Part shown: positions 8,451 through 16,433 of the stretch, piece by piece | Layout: the number at the start of each line of letters is the position of its first letter | How positions within the stretch are numbered: the stretch's first letter is position 1 | Assembly (NCBI RefSeq): GCF_014841615.1 | Contig: NZ_JACYUG010000012.1 | Coordinates: forward strand, 1 to 51,572 | DNA from: Sphingomonas sp. CFBP 8760 | GTDB taxonomy: Bacteria; Pseudomonadota; Alphaproteobacteria; Sphingomonadales; Sphingomonadaceae | Length of the DNA: 51,572 nt | Direction: 5' to 3' | The notes under the pieces: generated by a model | Databases searched by the model: none | What the model was told of the DNA's origin: nothing | What the model saw: only the letters and a program-made list of their open reading frames with translations | Program-made: the position numbers and the translations under genes

Positions 8451-8935
8451 TCGGCGCGATCGGCGCCATCACCGGCGTACAATGCACCGTCGGGCTCGGC
8501 CTGGTCGCGGCGCTGGCGATCGCCAGCGGCTGGGGCGCTCGCGTGGATCATCTTCGCGGCCGCTATACCGACCAGCTCGGCCTCGTCACTGCCTCGATCG
8601 AGAAGGTCACCGGCCGCGCCACCACCGCGGCCGGTGCGCCGATCGCGATCGAGGCGGTCGGCATCCTGCGCGATCGGTACCGGCAGGAGCGCGAGGCGGC
8701 GCGATCAATGGTCGAGCTGCAGGCGATGTCGATCCGAGCGCTGGCCGCCGAGAGCGCGCGCCAAGCGGCGATCGGCGCGCAGAACCGCCGGCTGGCCGAG
8801 GCGACAATGCGCGAGCGCGATGCCTGGATCGAACGGGCCGAGGCGGCCGAGACGCGCACCGCCCGCGCCAGCGCCGAAACCGAGGTCGCCGAATGCGAGC
8901 GGGTGCTCGACGCCCTCTACGCAGACGGCTTCTGA
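8447..8935 (+). CDS. Rz-like inner-membrane spanin
   Basis: 162 residues from ATG 8447, overlapping the endolysin stop by four bases. An N-terminal hydrophobic helix (LGLVAALAIASGWGA, about residues 16-30) is followed by a long Ala/Arg/Glu-rich coiled coil to the C-terminus, the layout of i-spanins. It is followed by an outer-membrane lipoprotein gene, its expected partner. Together they would join inner and outer membranes and disrupt the latter at lysis. Confidence 0.7.
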   Translation: MIGAIGAITGVQCTVGLGLVAALAIASGWGARVDHLRGRYTDQLGLVTASIEKVTGRATTAAGAPIAIEAVGILRDRYRQEREAARSMVELQAMSIRALAAESARQAAIGAQNRRLAEATMRERDAWIERAEAAETRTARASAETEVAECERVLDALYADGF

Positions 8936-8960
8936 CCACAACCCCACCGGGAGCATTGCC

Positions 8961-9263
8961 ATGAAAACCATCCTCCGGCTCGCCCTGGTGGCGGGCCTGA
9001 CGGGCTGCGCCGGCCGCGCGCCGCCCCCCGAGCCCGCGATCGTCTACCGTGACGCGCCCACCGCGGTCGCGGTCGGCTGTGTCGTCGATCGGCCGGTTGC
9101 GCCGGACGCGCTGCGCGTCCGGGTGCCGGCGGCCGCCTGGGCGCAGCGCGCCCCGGGCGCGAAGGCGCAGGCGGTACGCGCACAGGCCGGACGCCGCCTG
9201 AATTACGAGACCGCGGCCGCTGCGGCGACCGCCGGCTGCGCAGACGCGAAGGGGGATCACTGA
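8961..9263 (+). CDS. Rz1-like outer-membrane spanin lipoprotein
   Basis: 100 residues starting at ATG 8961, with GGGAG eight bases upstream. A short signal peptide ends in the lipobox LTGC (Cys at about residue 14), followed by a Pro-rich stretch (GRAPPPEP) typical of Rz1 proteins. It is not embedded in the Rz gene but lies 25 bases after it. The remaining Cys residues (about 36 and 93) could form a disulfide. The stop overlaps the next start. Confidence 0.7.
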   Translation: MKTILRLALVAGLTGCAGRAPPPEPAIVYRDAPTAVAVGCVVDRPVAPDALRVRVPAAAWAQRAPGAKAQAVRAQAGRRLNYETAAAAATAGCADAKGDH

Positions 9264-9634
9264 TGCCCCTCCCGCTTCTCGCGCCGATCGTCCGCCGTCG
9301 CATGGACCCGCGCGACACACTCGATGTCTATATCTTCCTCCTGCAGGGCGAGACCCTCGCCGACATTCTGCAGACCGGGGAGATCGTTACCCGGTTCTCT
9401 GTCGCCCTCGACCCGACCGCGATCGCTGCCGGCATGATCATCAGCGGGGAAGAAGACGCCCCGCGATACGCCGATCGCGTCTTCTTCGTGCAGCTGAAAG
9501 TCGATCCCGCGATGCGATCGAGCGCCATCTTCAATCTTGAAGGCTTGGTCAGTGGCATCGAGATCGACTTCGACACGAACTTCGAAGGGCGCGAGAAGCA
9601 GTACACCATCGGCGTCAAGGTCGTGAACAAGTGA
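9263..9634 (+). CDS. Hypothetical phage protein, 123 aa
   Basis: Overlaps the Rz1-like gene (TGATG) and the next gene (GTGA). The sequence alternates hydrophobic and charged residues (VYIFLLQGETLADIL, AIFNLEGLVSGIEIDF), which suggests a beta fold. No signal peptide or membrane span. It is the first of three small proteins placed between lysis and fibre genes. They look like parts of a fibre or capsid-decoration set, but I recognise no family. Confidence 0.55.
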   Translation: MPLPLLAPIVRRRMDPRDTLDVYIFLLQGETLADILQTGEIVTRFSVALDPTAIAAGMIISGEEDAPRYADRVFFVQLKVDPAMRSSAIFNLEGLVSGIEIDFDTNFEGREKQYTIGVKVVNK

Positions 9635-9918
9635 GCGCCGCGGAGACCATCACCGGCGGCGTCAATAATGGCCAGCGCGGCACTGCCGTCTTCACCTTCT
9701 ATCAGGGACCGGTCGGTATTCGTAACCGTAGTGGTTGGTTTGAGGTCGCATTTTTCTCGTCGGTGGTTCGCCCGGAGTTGCCGGCGGCCGGCCTGCTCGA
9801 CGGCAAGGACGTGATGGTGACGGGCGTCACCACCCGCCACCTCGACCCGGCGAACCCCGCGAAGGGCCGGAGCGAAGAGCCGCGCGCCATCACCGCGACC
9901 GTCGTCCCCATCACCTGA
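9631..9918 (+). CDS. Hypothetical phage protein, 95 aa
   Basis: Starts at GTG 9631, overlapping the previous stop. Beta-like pattern with SGWFEVAFFSSVVRPELPAAG near the middle. It shows no motif. Tight packing with its neighbours indicates one operon with the fibre genes. An 8-base gap with AAGGAG leads to the next gene. Confidence 0.5.
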   Translation: MSAAETITGGVNNGQRGTAVFTFYQGPVGIRNRSGWFEVAFFSSVVRPELPAAGLLDGKDVMVTGVTTRHLDPANPAKGRSEEPRAITATVVPIT

Positions 9919-9928
9919 AGGAGTTGGC

Positions 9929-10144
9929 ATGGCCCTCGCCCCGCTGTCGCAGACCGTCATTCTCACGGAAGACGGCATCCCTGTCCTGGCAAAGACCCAG
10001 GTCCCTATCCCGCCCTTTGTGCTGTCGCTTCAGACCCTTTTCGAAGGGGGCCGGCGGTTCAACAGCGTCCGCCCCAGTGATGTCCCGGGCCTCGTCGAGA
10101 AGTTCCGGGAGCTTGAGGCGATCTGCAAATCGAAAGGCCGCTGA
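9929..10144 (+). CDS. Hypothetical small phage protein, 71 aa
   Basis: Starts at ATG 9929 with AAGGAG five bases upstream. Short beta-like N-terminal half (TVILTEDGIPVLAKTQ) and a helical C-terminus with GLVEKFRELEAICKSKGR. The stop overlaps the next start (TGATG). It may be a chaperone or linker for the downstream fibre proteins, by position only. Confidence 0.5.
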   Translation: MALAPLSQTVILTEDGIPVLAKTQVPIPPFVLSLQTLFEGGRRFNSVRPSDVPGLVEKFRELEAICKSKGR

Positions 10145-10725
10145 TGTCCCGTAATCTGGCCAAGGTGCTGGACGACCTATTTGCTCTAGCAAAAGCGGCG
10201 CCGTCGTTCCTCGTCGAGCTGCAACCGCTGTCCCTCTCGCTCGATGAAGCCGTCGAGGGTTCTCCCGTCATCACCAATATTCTCGGTGCCACGTCAGGCG
10301 GCCGGATCAGCTGCACTCCCCCTGATGGGATGACGTTCGATCGCACGGCGCTGAGGATCGCCGGCACGCCGATGACGGTAGGCGAATACGATATCAGCCT
10401 GCGTGAGACCCATCCGCAGGGATCGAACAGCCCCAAGGTATCGGTCGTGCGATTCATCGTCATGGCCAAGCCGATCATCCCGATCGATCAGGAGCCGTAC
10501 ATCTGGGGCGACCCTCGCCTCGCGTGGGGGCAGTCTGGCATCGCTTGGGGGCAAGCCCTGCCCGATGGCGCCGCCCCAGTCGATCCGCCGACGGCCGTCG
10601 CCTTCTGGTCCGACCCTTTCTGGACCCGCGTGCCCTTCTGGGCCGGCTCGGACGCGACGCCTTCAACACCCGCTGCCCCCTTCTGGTCGGACCCATTCTG
10701 GACCCGCACCCCCTTCTGGAGATAA
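10144..10725 (+). CDS. Fibre-region protein with putative Ig-like domain and repeated aromatic C-terminus
   Basis: 193 residues. Residues 38-112 read like a putative-Ig domain (PPDGMTFDRTALRIAGTPM then VGEYDISLRET), common in phage and surface adhesins. The C-terminus is odd: FWSDPFWTRVPFW is followed 16 residues later by FWSDPFWTRTPFWR, an almost exact copy, preceded by WGDPRLAWGQSGIAWGQ. Such Trp/Phe-rich tails may bind sugars or pack into a trimer. No enzyme motif. It lies immediately before two large fibre or enzyme genes. Confidence 0.6.
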   Translation: MSRNLAKVLDDLFALAKAAPSFLVELQPLSLSLDEAVEGSPVITNILGATSGGRISCTPPDGMTFDRTALRIAGTPMTVGEYDISLRETHPQGSNSPKVSVVRFIVMAKPIIPIDQEPYIWGDPRLAWGQSGIAWGQALPDGAAPVDPPTAVAFWSDPFWTRVPFWAGSDATPSTPAAPFWSDPFWTRTPFWR

Positions 10726-10728
10726 TCG

Positions 10729-11376
10729 ATGGCTATTCTTGCGAAACTGCTCGGCACTGCCAGTGAGAATTATATCGACGTTGTCGACACGCTGAACAAC
10801 GCGCTCGATACCATCAAGACCCTGACGGCCGATGTCGCCGCCCTCAAGAAAGGAACGGCAACCCCGTCGCCGTCTCCCAGCCCGACGCCGTCGCCAACGC
10901 CCACGCCGTCCGGGACCGTGGTCTATCCGGGCACCGGCCAGAGCGGCACCACTGGCGATACTGGCTTCGTCGAGGTCGGCTCGCAGAACCAGCGGATGCA
11001 GTTCCCGTATAAGAACGGCGTTTCTGCGGGCATATTCATGCTCGGCATGAGTCCCGAGGGTGAGGGTGTCGCGCTCGTTCAGCAGAACGACAATAACTAT
11101 CATGTCCGGCCGGTCGTCGGTTTCAGCGTCGGTGATCCGCTCGATGGAAACCGGCTGCAGAACTCGTCGATCAATCTCAACATACCTGACGGCGCGTCGT
11201 TTGCGATCGATCTCAACGAGGGCGTCCTGACCTTCCTCGTGGACGGCGCTCAAGTCAATTTCGTTGGCAACACGACGGGCAGGTTCCCGGCGGGCCAGTA
11301 CATCAAGGGTACGGGCGCTCGGTATAAGAAGCACGCCGGCGGCAGCATCGCCAACCTTCAGATCATCGCCAAGTAA
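10729..11376 (+). CDS. Tail-fibre protein with Pro/Ser/Thr linker and lectin-like domain
   Basis: 215 residues. An N-terminal helical segment (YIDVVDTLNNALDTIKTL) suggests an oligomerising stalk. A low-complexity linker follows (residues 44-63, built from PSPSP and PTPTP). The C-terminal 150 residues form a beta domain with GVALVQQNDNNYHVRPVVGF and SIANLQIIAK, like carbohydrate-binding lectin folds. I infer a receptor-binding or fibre-cap role. Confidence 0.6.
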   Translation: MAILAKLLGTASENYIDVVDTLNNALDTIKTLTADVAALKKGTATPSPSPSPTPSPTPTPSGTVVYPGTGQSGTTGDTGFVEVGSQNQRMQFPYKNGVSAGIFMLGMSPEGEGVALVQQNDNNYHVRPVVGFSVGDPLDGNRLQNSSINLNIPDGASFAIDLNEGVLTFLVDGAQVNFVGNTTGRFPAGQYIKGTGARYKKHAGGSIANLQIIAK

Positions 11377-11386
11377 GGGGGCACGA

Positions 11387-12946
11387 ATGACGATCCTAGA
11401 TTTCGAGCTTCCGTCACCTAACGGCGATGTGAAGAACTTCCCGGAGGTCGCTGCTGATATTGCTGGCTTTGTGAAAGCCATCCAGCGGTTCGTTCGGCTG
11501 TGGCATTATCAAAGCGGGTCGCTCGGCGCGATGCCGATCGCGTTCGCCGGCAACAGCTTCGCGGGGTACGGATTTCTCGCGAATTCCGGTGCCTATATCG
11601 CACAGGCGATGATGCTCCACTACGACGCAGATATCATCATCGACGACCGACCCTATTACTGGAATCTCGTTGCTGGCGAAACGGACGGTGCAACAGGATA
11701 CAAGGCAACCGAGAACTATCCTCGGATCGCCGATCCCAATCTGCGCGGGCTGAATTTCGGGGCCGGTGGCCGCAACACCGACCAGATGTACGACTACCAG
11801 CTCAAATACATCCTGGAGTGCGACGACGCCGGCAAGATGGCCCCCGTCATCTTTTTCGATCCGTGGGTTAACGACAACACCGAACAGGTGGGATCGGGTA
11901 AGCGCACCGTCGATCGGATGATCTCGATCTGCAAGCCGATCCTTGCTCGCGGCATCCATATGGTCGTGATCGGCAACGGCCCCCGCCAGGGCATCGGTAC
12001 GGCCACCGAGAACGCCTACACCAAGAACTACGTCGAGCAACGCTTCCAGCAATGGGCGGAGAAGACGCCCGGCATGCACTTCATTCCGGTCCTCGATCTG
12101 CTCAAGGATACCGACCCAGCAGGCGAGCCGGCAGGCAATCTGAACTGGCGGACCCAGACCGACGGCGTGGTGACGAACAGCGCCACGAACGACGGCATCC
12201 ACTATTCGGTCTATGGCGCGCGTCAGGTCGCCAAGCGGATTGCGGACGTTCTCGCGAAGATCGTTCGTGAGTTCGTTCCTCCCGTGTTCGACCTGACCGA
12301 ATACGATGAGGATCGGAACCCGTTCGGAAACTACTACGGTCCTGCTGGTCGTCTGGTTGGTAGCGGCGGCAAGATCAACGGTGTCGCCGCACCTGTCGTC
12401 TCGAAGGAGCGGCTGGCACAAGGCAACGTCAGGGACAATATGCCGACCAACGTCGAGCTGATCTATACGCCGACCGGTACGTTCAAGGTGACGCCGATCC
12501 TGACCGGCAACCCTGACGAGCCACTGTGGCTCGAATTCTCGGGAACGCCGACCAACGACACGCACATCGTCGTTCGACTGATGAGCAATCGCAACCGGAA
12601 GACCACCAAATGGTGGTACGTCTATGGCGACGCGACGTGGGAAAACGGCAATCATGTCGCTGGTATCGCCTTGGGCGACGCTAGTCTTAACCCACCCCCC
12701 AACATTCCCCAGGTTTCGATCCGTGGTATCGGAGGCAGCGGCGGCCGTCACAACGTCATGCCGTATGTCTTGAACGAGGACGTGAAATTGCGCGGCCGCG
12801 GCAACTTCATCGGCGCTGGTGGCAACTGGGTGCCGATGGATTTGCAGACCGGGGCGTGCGCCAACATCGAGACGACCGGCCGGCTGCGCGTCAGGCGGCT
12901 GGGCATGTTCACGCGCGAGAACAACCCATATCAGGTCGCGGCGTAA
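11387..12946 (+). CDS. Tail-associated SGNH/GDSL-type esterase
   Basis: 519 residues. I start it at ATG 11387, ten bases after the previous gene. The N-terminal 300 residues look like an SGNH hydrolase. Block I is AGNSFAG with the candidate nucleophile Ser57, block III could lie around FGAGGRNTD, and block V is NDGIHYSVYGA with Asp269 and His272 in the usual DxxH spacing. The C-terminal 220 residues are beta-rich. Such domains in tail proteins remove acetyl groups from capsule or O-antigen. It sits between fibre genes, so it probably acts on the host surface during adsorption. Confidence 0.7.
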   Translation: MTILDFELPSPNGDVKNFPEVAADIAGFVKAIQRFVRLWHYQSGSLGAMPIAFAGNSFAGYGFLANSGAYIAQAMMLHYDADIIIDDRPYYWNLVAGETDGATGYKATENYPRIADPNLRGLNFGAGGRNTDQMYDYQLKYILECDDAGKMAPVIFFDPWVNDNTEQVGSGKRTVDRMISICKPILARGIHMVVIGNGPRQGIGTATENAYTKNYVEQRFQQWAEKTPGMHFIPVLDLLKDTDPAGEPAGNLNWRTQTDGVVTNSATNDGIHYSVYGARQVAKRIADVLAKIVREFVPPVFDLTEYDEDRNPFGNYYGPAGRLVGSGGKINGVAAPVVSKERLAQGNVRDNMPTNVELIYTPTGTFKVTPILTGNPDEPLWLEFSGTPTNDTHIVVRLMSNRNRKTTKWWYVYGDATWENGNHVAGIALGDASLNPPPNIPQVSIRGIGGSGGRHNVMPYVLNEDVKLRGRGNFIGAGGNWVPMDLQTGACANIETTGRLRVRRLGMFTRENNPYQVAA

Positions 12947-13011
12947 CGCCGCGACCCCCAGACCCGCAAGCAACGATGAAGAACAGCGGCGCCGTACAGG
13001 AAGGGATCGCG

Positions 13012-15489
13012 ATGGACTACGACTACGACAAGCCGGGGAATATTCCGGTCATCGCCGCATCGCTTCGTGAGCGCCTGCTGCGTACCAGCCCGGCCCCGGT
13101 TGATCCGGAGCCGGACGAGCCGGAGCCGGGACCCGTCGATCCCGCCCCGGCTCCGGCTCCCTTGCCCGCCGGCGTCCCGTTCCCGGCGCTCAGAATGACG
13201 AGGGCAGACGCCTCGCCGCCAGTGGTGGTCATCGCGGGCGACAACATGCTGCAGGACGCCGGCCGTGCGTCGTTCGACCTGCTGGGTACGATGAAGGTCG
13301 CTGATCCTGCTGGGGAGTACACGCTGGGTGGTGCCGATCCCCGGAACCGCTTCAAGTTCTATCTGATCGGAACGCCGACCGGTGCCAACCTGCAGGTATC
13401 CACGGTCACCGATGGTGCGGAGAAGCTGGTGGGATCACCGAAGGTGCGTCGCATCGCGATCGGCGAGCAGCTCCGGTTCCGCATCCGCACGATCGACGGC
13501 AAAGCATATCTGGCCGTCTTCTTCGGCGGCGAGGAGGTATGGAGCGGCGGGCCTTATGCTGCTTACGCCGGCGGGACCAAGTTCGCCTGGCGCAATGATG
13601 CCCGGCCCGTCGCGAACGACGTACAGATCGCGGATGCCGTTGATCCCCTCCGATGCGATCACGCCGATATCGTCAGCACGAACGACCTGCGCGCGATCAT
13701 TCCCATCAGCTATTCGACGCTCGCATCAGACCCGGAACCGGCCGGCATCGAGGTCCAGCAATATTACCTCGACGGCACGATCGCGGTACCGTGGGAAGAC
13801 GCCGCGATCATTTCCTATGACGGTCCAGGCAAGTGCCGGATCGGGGCGCCAACGCCCTACCCGGGCAAGCGCGGCAAGCTAGTCGCTATCGAGGTCCGCC
13901 AGAAGGCGGTCCCTACCGTCACGACCCGCGTGAAGCTCTACTATCCCAAGCCGATGAAGATCGGCCAGAACCTGTCGAACCTGTTCTCGGCAAGCCGTCC
14001 GCTGCGCGTCTGGACGAACATGCTGAAGCAGGCGCAATGGGTACTCATCACCGACAATTATCGCGTGCTGGCGCCGAATGAGCCCGGTCATACCGACGCG
14101 CTGGGCAATCCGATCAGCGCGAACGGTGGCGACAAATGGTGCTGGTACCCGCTTCCCGATGAGCGGAACGTCGACGTGCTGCATACCCTCCGGTGGAAGG
14201 GCGGCCCGATCAAGATCGAGCATTATCTGCGGGACAACGCGCTCGGTTGGCTGGGCGCCTCGCAGATCGTCCAGGTCGACGCCAATACGCTGCAGTGGCG
14301 CAACCGTGGCGATCGTCGCGTCGCGCGCGGAAACGCACAGGCGGCGCGGTTCCGGCTCATGTCGATCGACCCGGCAAACCCGCCGACCGAAATGCAGTTG
14401 TTCACCGAGTTCGACGATCCGACGCAGACGTTCACTGCGCCCTTCGTCAGGAGCCTGAAGCAGCTGCCCGGCTGGCTGCGGTTCATGGACAACATCGGCG
14501 TCAACGGTGCGGTGTCACAGGAGGGCAGGCTTGCCTGGTCGAAGCGCGCACGCATCGACCTGATCTGCGCTGGCGGCCTCGCCTACGAACACATCGTCGA
14601 AATGGCGAACATCAGCGGCCGTCAGGTGAAGCTGAACCTGCTGCCGAACTTCGCCTACTCGGCCGAGGCCACCGATCACTTCGACCGGATGGTGGACCTG
14701 TTCCTGTTCGGGATCGGGTCTGCCGTGCCGTCGACCGGGCTGGCGCGGGCGCTTGCGATCGAGGCATTGAACGAGGCGTGGAACGACGGCCTCAACCGCG
14801 GCGGCGACTGTTTCGCCTATCTCCGGATCAAGGGCCAGCAGAGCGGCCGCAGCCCGGCCGAGGAGCGCGTCTGGTGCGTGAACTGGCTCTACCGGCGCCT
14901 GCAAACCCGATATGCCAACGACAACGACAAGCTCGATCTGAAGTTCGGTTACCAGATGGGCGCATCGGATCCCGGCTTTATGGCCGCAATGCCTGATTGG
15001 GCGGAGCTTCGGCCGCGGATCACCGGCGGCCTGATCGCGCCTTATGTCCCGGGCGATCCGAACGCGGGCCTTGCCCCCGGCCAGCAGCCCCCAGCGCTGG
15101 ACCCGGCGTCCGTTTCAGCCTGGTTCATTGAGCGGCTGCACAACGCCCTGATCCCGGGCCTCCGTGCCACCGTTCACGCGATCGCGGAGCAGGGGTTGGA
15201 GGTCGAGGTGTACGAGGTCAACATGGCGATGAAGGCCATCCTCGACATGTCGATGGAGCAAATCTGGGCGTTCTATGGATCAGCCGGGTGCTACGACTTC
15301 TGGTACAACCACTTCATCCCATGGCTATCGCGGCTCGTGGGCGGCAATCAGTGCCTCTACAGCGACACCGGGGTGGTCAGCGGCCCGAATGCCGAAATGT
15401 GGACGACGATGCCGCTCCCGAACAGCGAGTTCAATCAACCTTGGGATGCATGCGTCAACTGGACGGAGGCAAACCGCATCGCGGCCTGA
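13012..15489 (+). CDS. Large fibre protein with glycosidase-like C-terminal domain
   Basis: 825 residues from ATG 13012, which has AGGAAGG a suitable distance upstream; ATG 12976 is an alternative start. Residues 25-55 form a Pro/Glu/Asp-rich linker (PEPDEPEPG). Residues 60-200 form a beta domain. Residues 470-825 look like a TIM-barrel glycosidase: EALNEAWND puts Glu588 where clan-A enzymes keep the acid/base (Asn-Glu), and EVYEVNMAMK puts Glu735 where the nucleophile is expected, 147 residues on. I infer a capsule or exopolysaccharide depolymerase. The fold is a guess from spacing and motifs. It is the last phage structural gene before the cargo. Confidence 0.6.
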   Translation: MDYDYDKPGNIPVIAASLRERLLRTSPAPVDPEPDEPEPGPVDPAPAPAPLPAGVPFPALRMTRADASPPVVVIAGDNMLQDAGRASFDLLGTMKVADPAGEYTLGGADPRNRFKFYLIGTPTGANLQVSTVTDGAEKLVGSPKVRRIAIGEQLRFRIRTIDGKAYLAVFFGGEEVWSGGPYAAYAGGTKFAWRNDARPVANDVQIADAVDPLRCDHADIVSTNDLRAIIPISYSTLASDPEPAGIEVQQYYLDGTIAVPWEDAAIISYDGPGKCRIGAPTPYPGKRGKLVAIEVRQKAVPTVTTRVKLYYPKPMKIGQNLSNLFSASRPLRVWTNMLKQAQWVLITDNYRVLAPNEPGHTDALGNPISANGGDKWCWYPLPDERNVDVLHTLRWKGGPIKIEHYLRDNALGWLGASQIVQVDANTLQWRNRGDRRVARGNAQAARFRLMSIDPANPPTEMQLFTEFDDPTQTFTAPFVRSLKQLPGWLRFMDNIGVNGAVSQEGRLAWSKRARIDLICAGGLAYEHIVEMANISGRQVKLNLLPNFAYSAEATDHFDRMVDLFLFGIGSAVPSTGLARALAIEALNEAWNDGLNRGGDCFAYLRIKGQQSGRSPAEERVWCVNWLYRRLQTRYANDNDKLDLKFGYQMGASDPGFMAAMPDWAELRPRITGGLIAPYVPGDPNAGLAPGQQPPALDPASVSAWFIERLHNALIPGLRATVHAIAEQGLEVEVYEVNMAMKAILDMSMEQIWAFYGSAGCYDFWYNHFIPWLSRLVGGNQCLYSDTGVVSGPNAEMWTTMPLPNSEFNQPWDACVNWTEANRIAA

Positions 15490-15520
15490 TTATTGACTCT
15501 CTCTGCCGATCGCGACCACG

Positions 15521-15556
15521 CTCCCTGTAGGCGAAAAATCGTCAGGGAGAACAATC
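15521..15556 (+). promoter_or_regulatory. Hairpin that sequesters a ribosome binding site
   Basis: CTCCCTG (15521-15527) can pair perfectly with CAGGGAG (15543-15549), and the second arm contains the AGGGAG ribosome site of the PEP-CTERM gene, eight bases before its ATG. Translation could be held low unless the stem opens. TTGACT at 15494 may be a -35 box, but no good -10 follows. Confidence 0.35.
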
Positions 15557-16192
15557 ATGTCCAAGCTATGGGCGGCCTCACTGGCCGCGATCGTCGCGTG
15601 CACGACAACCGAAGCGCACGCGGCGAAGTATCTGACCGTCGACATTGCGGCAAAGGGTAGCGGCACCCGTCTAATTGGAAGCCGAACCGGCGCTTTTCCG
15701 ACCCGGGTCACCCCCTTTGAAACGTTCTATGCATCGCTGTCGTATAATTTGGAGGGTGGTTTCGCCCCGTTTGAGAGCGGCACAGGCTTAACCGTAGTCG
15801 GAACGATTACGAGCCCAGTGGTCACCGGCTTTTTCAACCCGGCCGGATTCAATTTCAGGGCCAATTACCCCTTTAGCCAGTTCCTATCCTACAACCTGAC
15901 TGGCAATGCCTGCTACGCGAACGCATCGCCAAAGGCCATTGCGACCGGGTCCCCCAGCGTCGATGCATCGTGCAGCGCGGTTTCATTCACCTATAGCGAT
16001 GGTTTCAGCCTCACCGGCTTTGACTTCACTGGCACTTTGACCGGCATCAATTTCCGTATTGTCGAGGCAGCCTTCGTGCCCGACGTTACCTTTGCCATCC
16101 CGGAGCCTGCCACCTGGGCGCTAATGCTCGCCGGTTTCGGCATGGTCGGCTACTCGCTGCGTCGACGTCGCGCGCGGCTGGCGTTCGCCTAG
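15557..16192 (+). CDS. PEP-CTERM sorting-domain protein (prophage cargo)
   Basis: 211 residues. A signal peptide (MSKLWAASLAAIVACTTTEAHA, cut near residue 22, given here in its two parts MSKLWAASLA and AIVACTTTEAHA) opens the protein. The body is a beta-rich exported domain. The end is a textbook PEP-CTERM signal: IPEPATWALMLAGFGMVGY followed by SLRRRRA. Such proteins are processed by an exosortase and end up at the cell surface or in the exopolysaccharide. It stands alone on + after the last fibre gene, outside the phage operon and with its own ribosome site, so it looks like a moron that could alter the surface of the lysogen. Its host partner genes are not in this window. Confidence 0.9.
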   Translation: MSKLWAASLAAIVACTTTEAHAAKYLTVDIAAKGSGTRLIGSRTGAFPTRVTPFETFYASLSYNLEGGFAPFESGTGLTVVGTITSPVVTGFFNPAGFNFRANYPFSQFLSYNLTGNACYANASPKAIATGSPSVDASCSAVSFTYSDGFSLTGFDFTGTLTGINFRIVEAAFVPDVTFAIPEPATWALMLAGFGMVGYSLRRRRARLAFA

Positions 16193-16330
16193 GCCTTGCC
16201 CCTGAACTGCCGCAGGCGCTCGTCATTGGCGAGCGTCTGTAGATACCGCACCATGCGGGGGATCCGCGCATATTCGGTGCTAGCATATCTTGATCGCGCG
16301 CCGTCGTTCCGGCCCATATAAACCCCGGCG

Positions 16331-16419
16331 ACGGGGGAACACCTGCCCGAATTAGGGAAACACTTCCGCAAAAAATGGTGGAAATACGTGCTCGCGGCGG
16401 ACGATCCGTCCGCCGCAGC
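16331..16419. repeat. Dispersed hairpin repeat, copy 1 of 3
   Basis: 89 bases, aligned without gaps to copies 2 and 3 except for one missing base in the last stem. It opens with ACGGGGGAAC, has a second AGGGAAAC box, then an inner stem (TTCCGC with GTGGAA) and a long outer hairpin at 16390-16419 (GCGGCGGAC, loop GATCC, GTCCGCCGC). It begins 14 bases beyond the stop codon of the reverse transcriptase on the minus strand and is followed there by a T run, so it may also end that transcript. Confidence 0.85.
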
Positions 16420-16433
16420 TATGCCTACAGATG

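Noticed and set aside
16189..16317. 42-codon frame on the minus strand (MGRNDGARSRYASTEYARIP and on)
   Set aside because: Shares its stop with the PEP-CTERM stop (CTAG), has only a poor ribosome site, and its longer form reads through repeat copy 1. It could be a remnant of something, but support is too thin.
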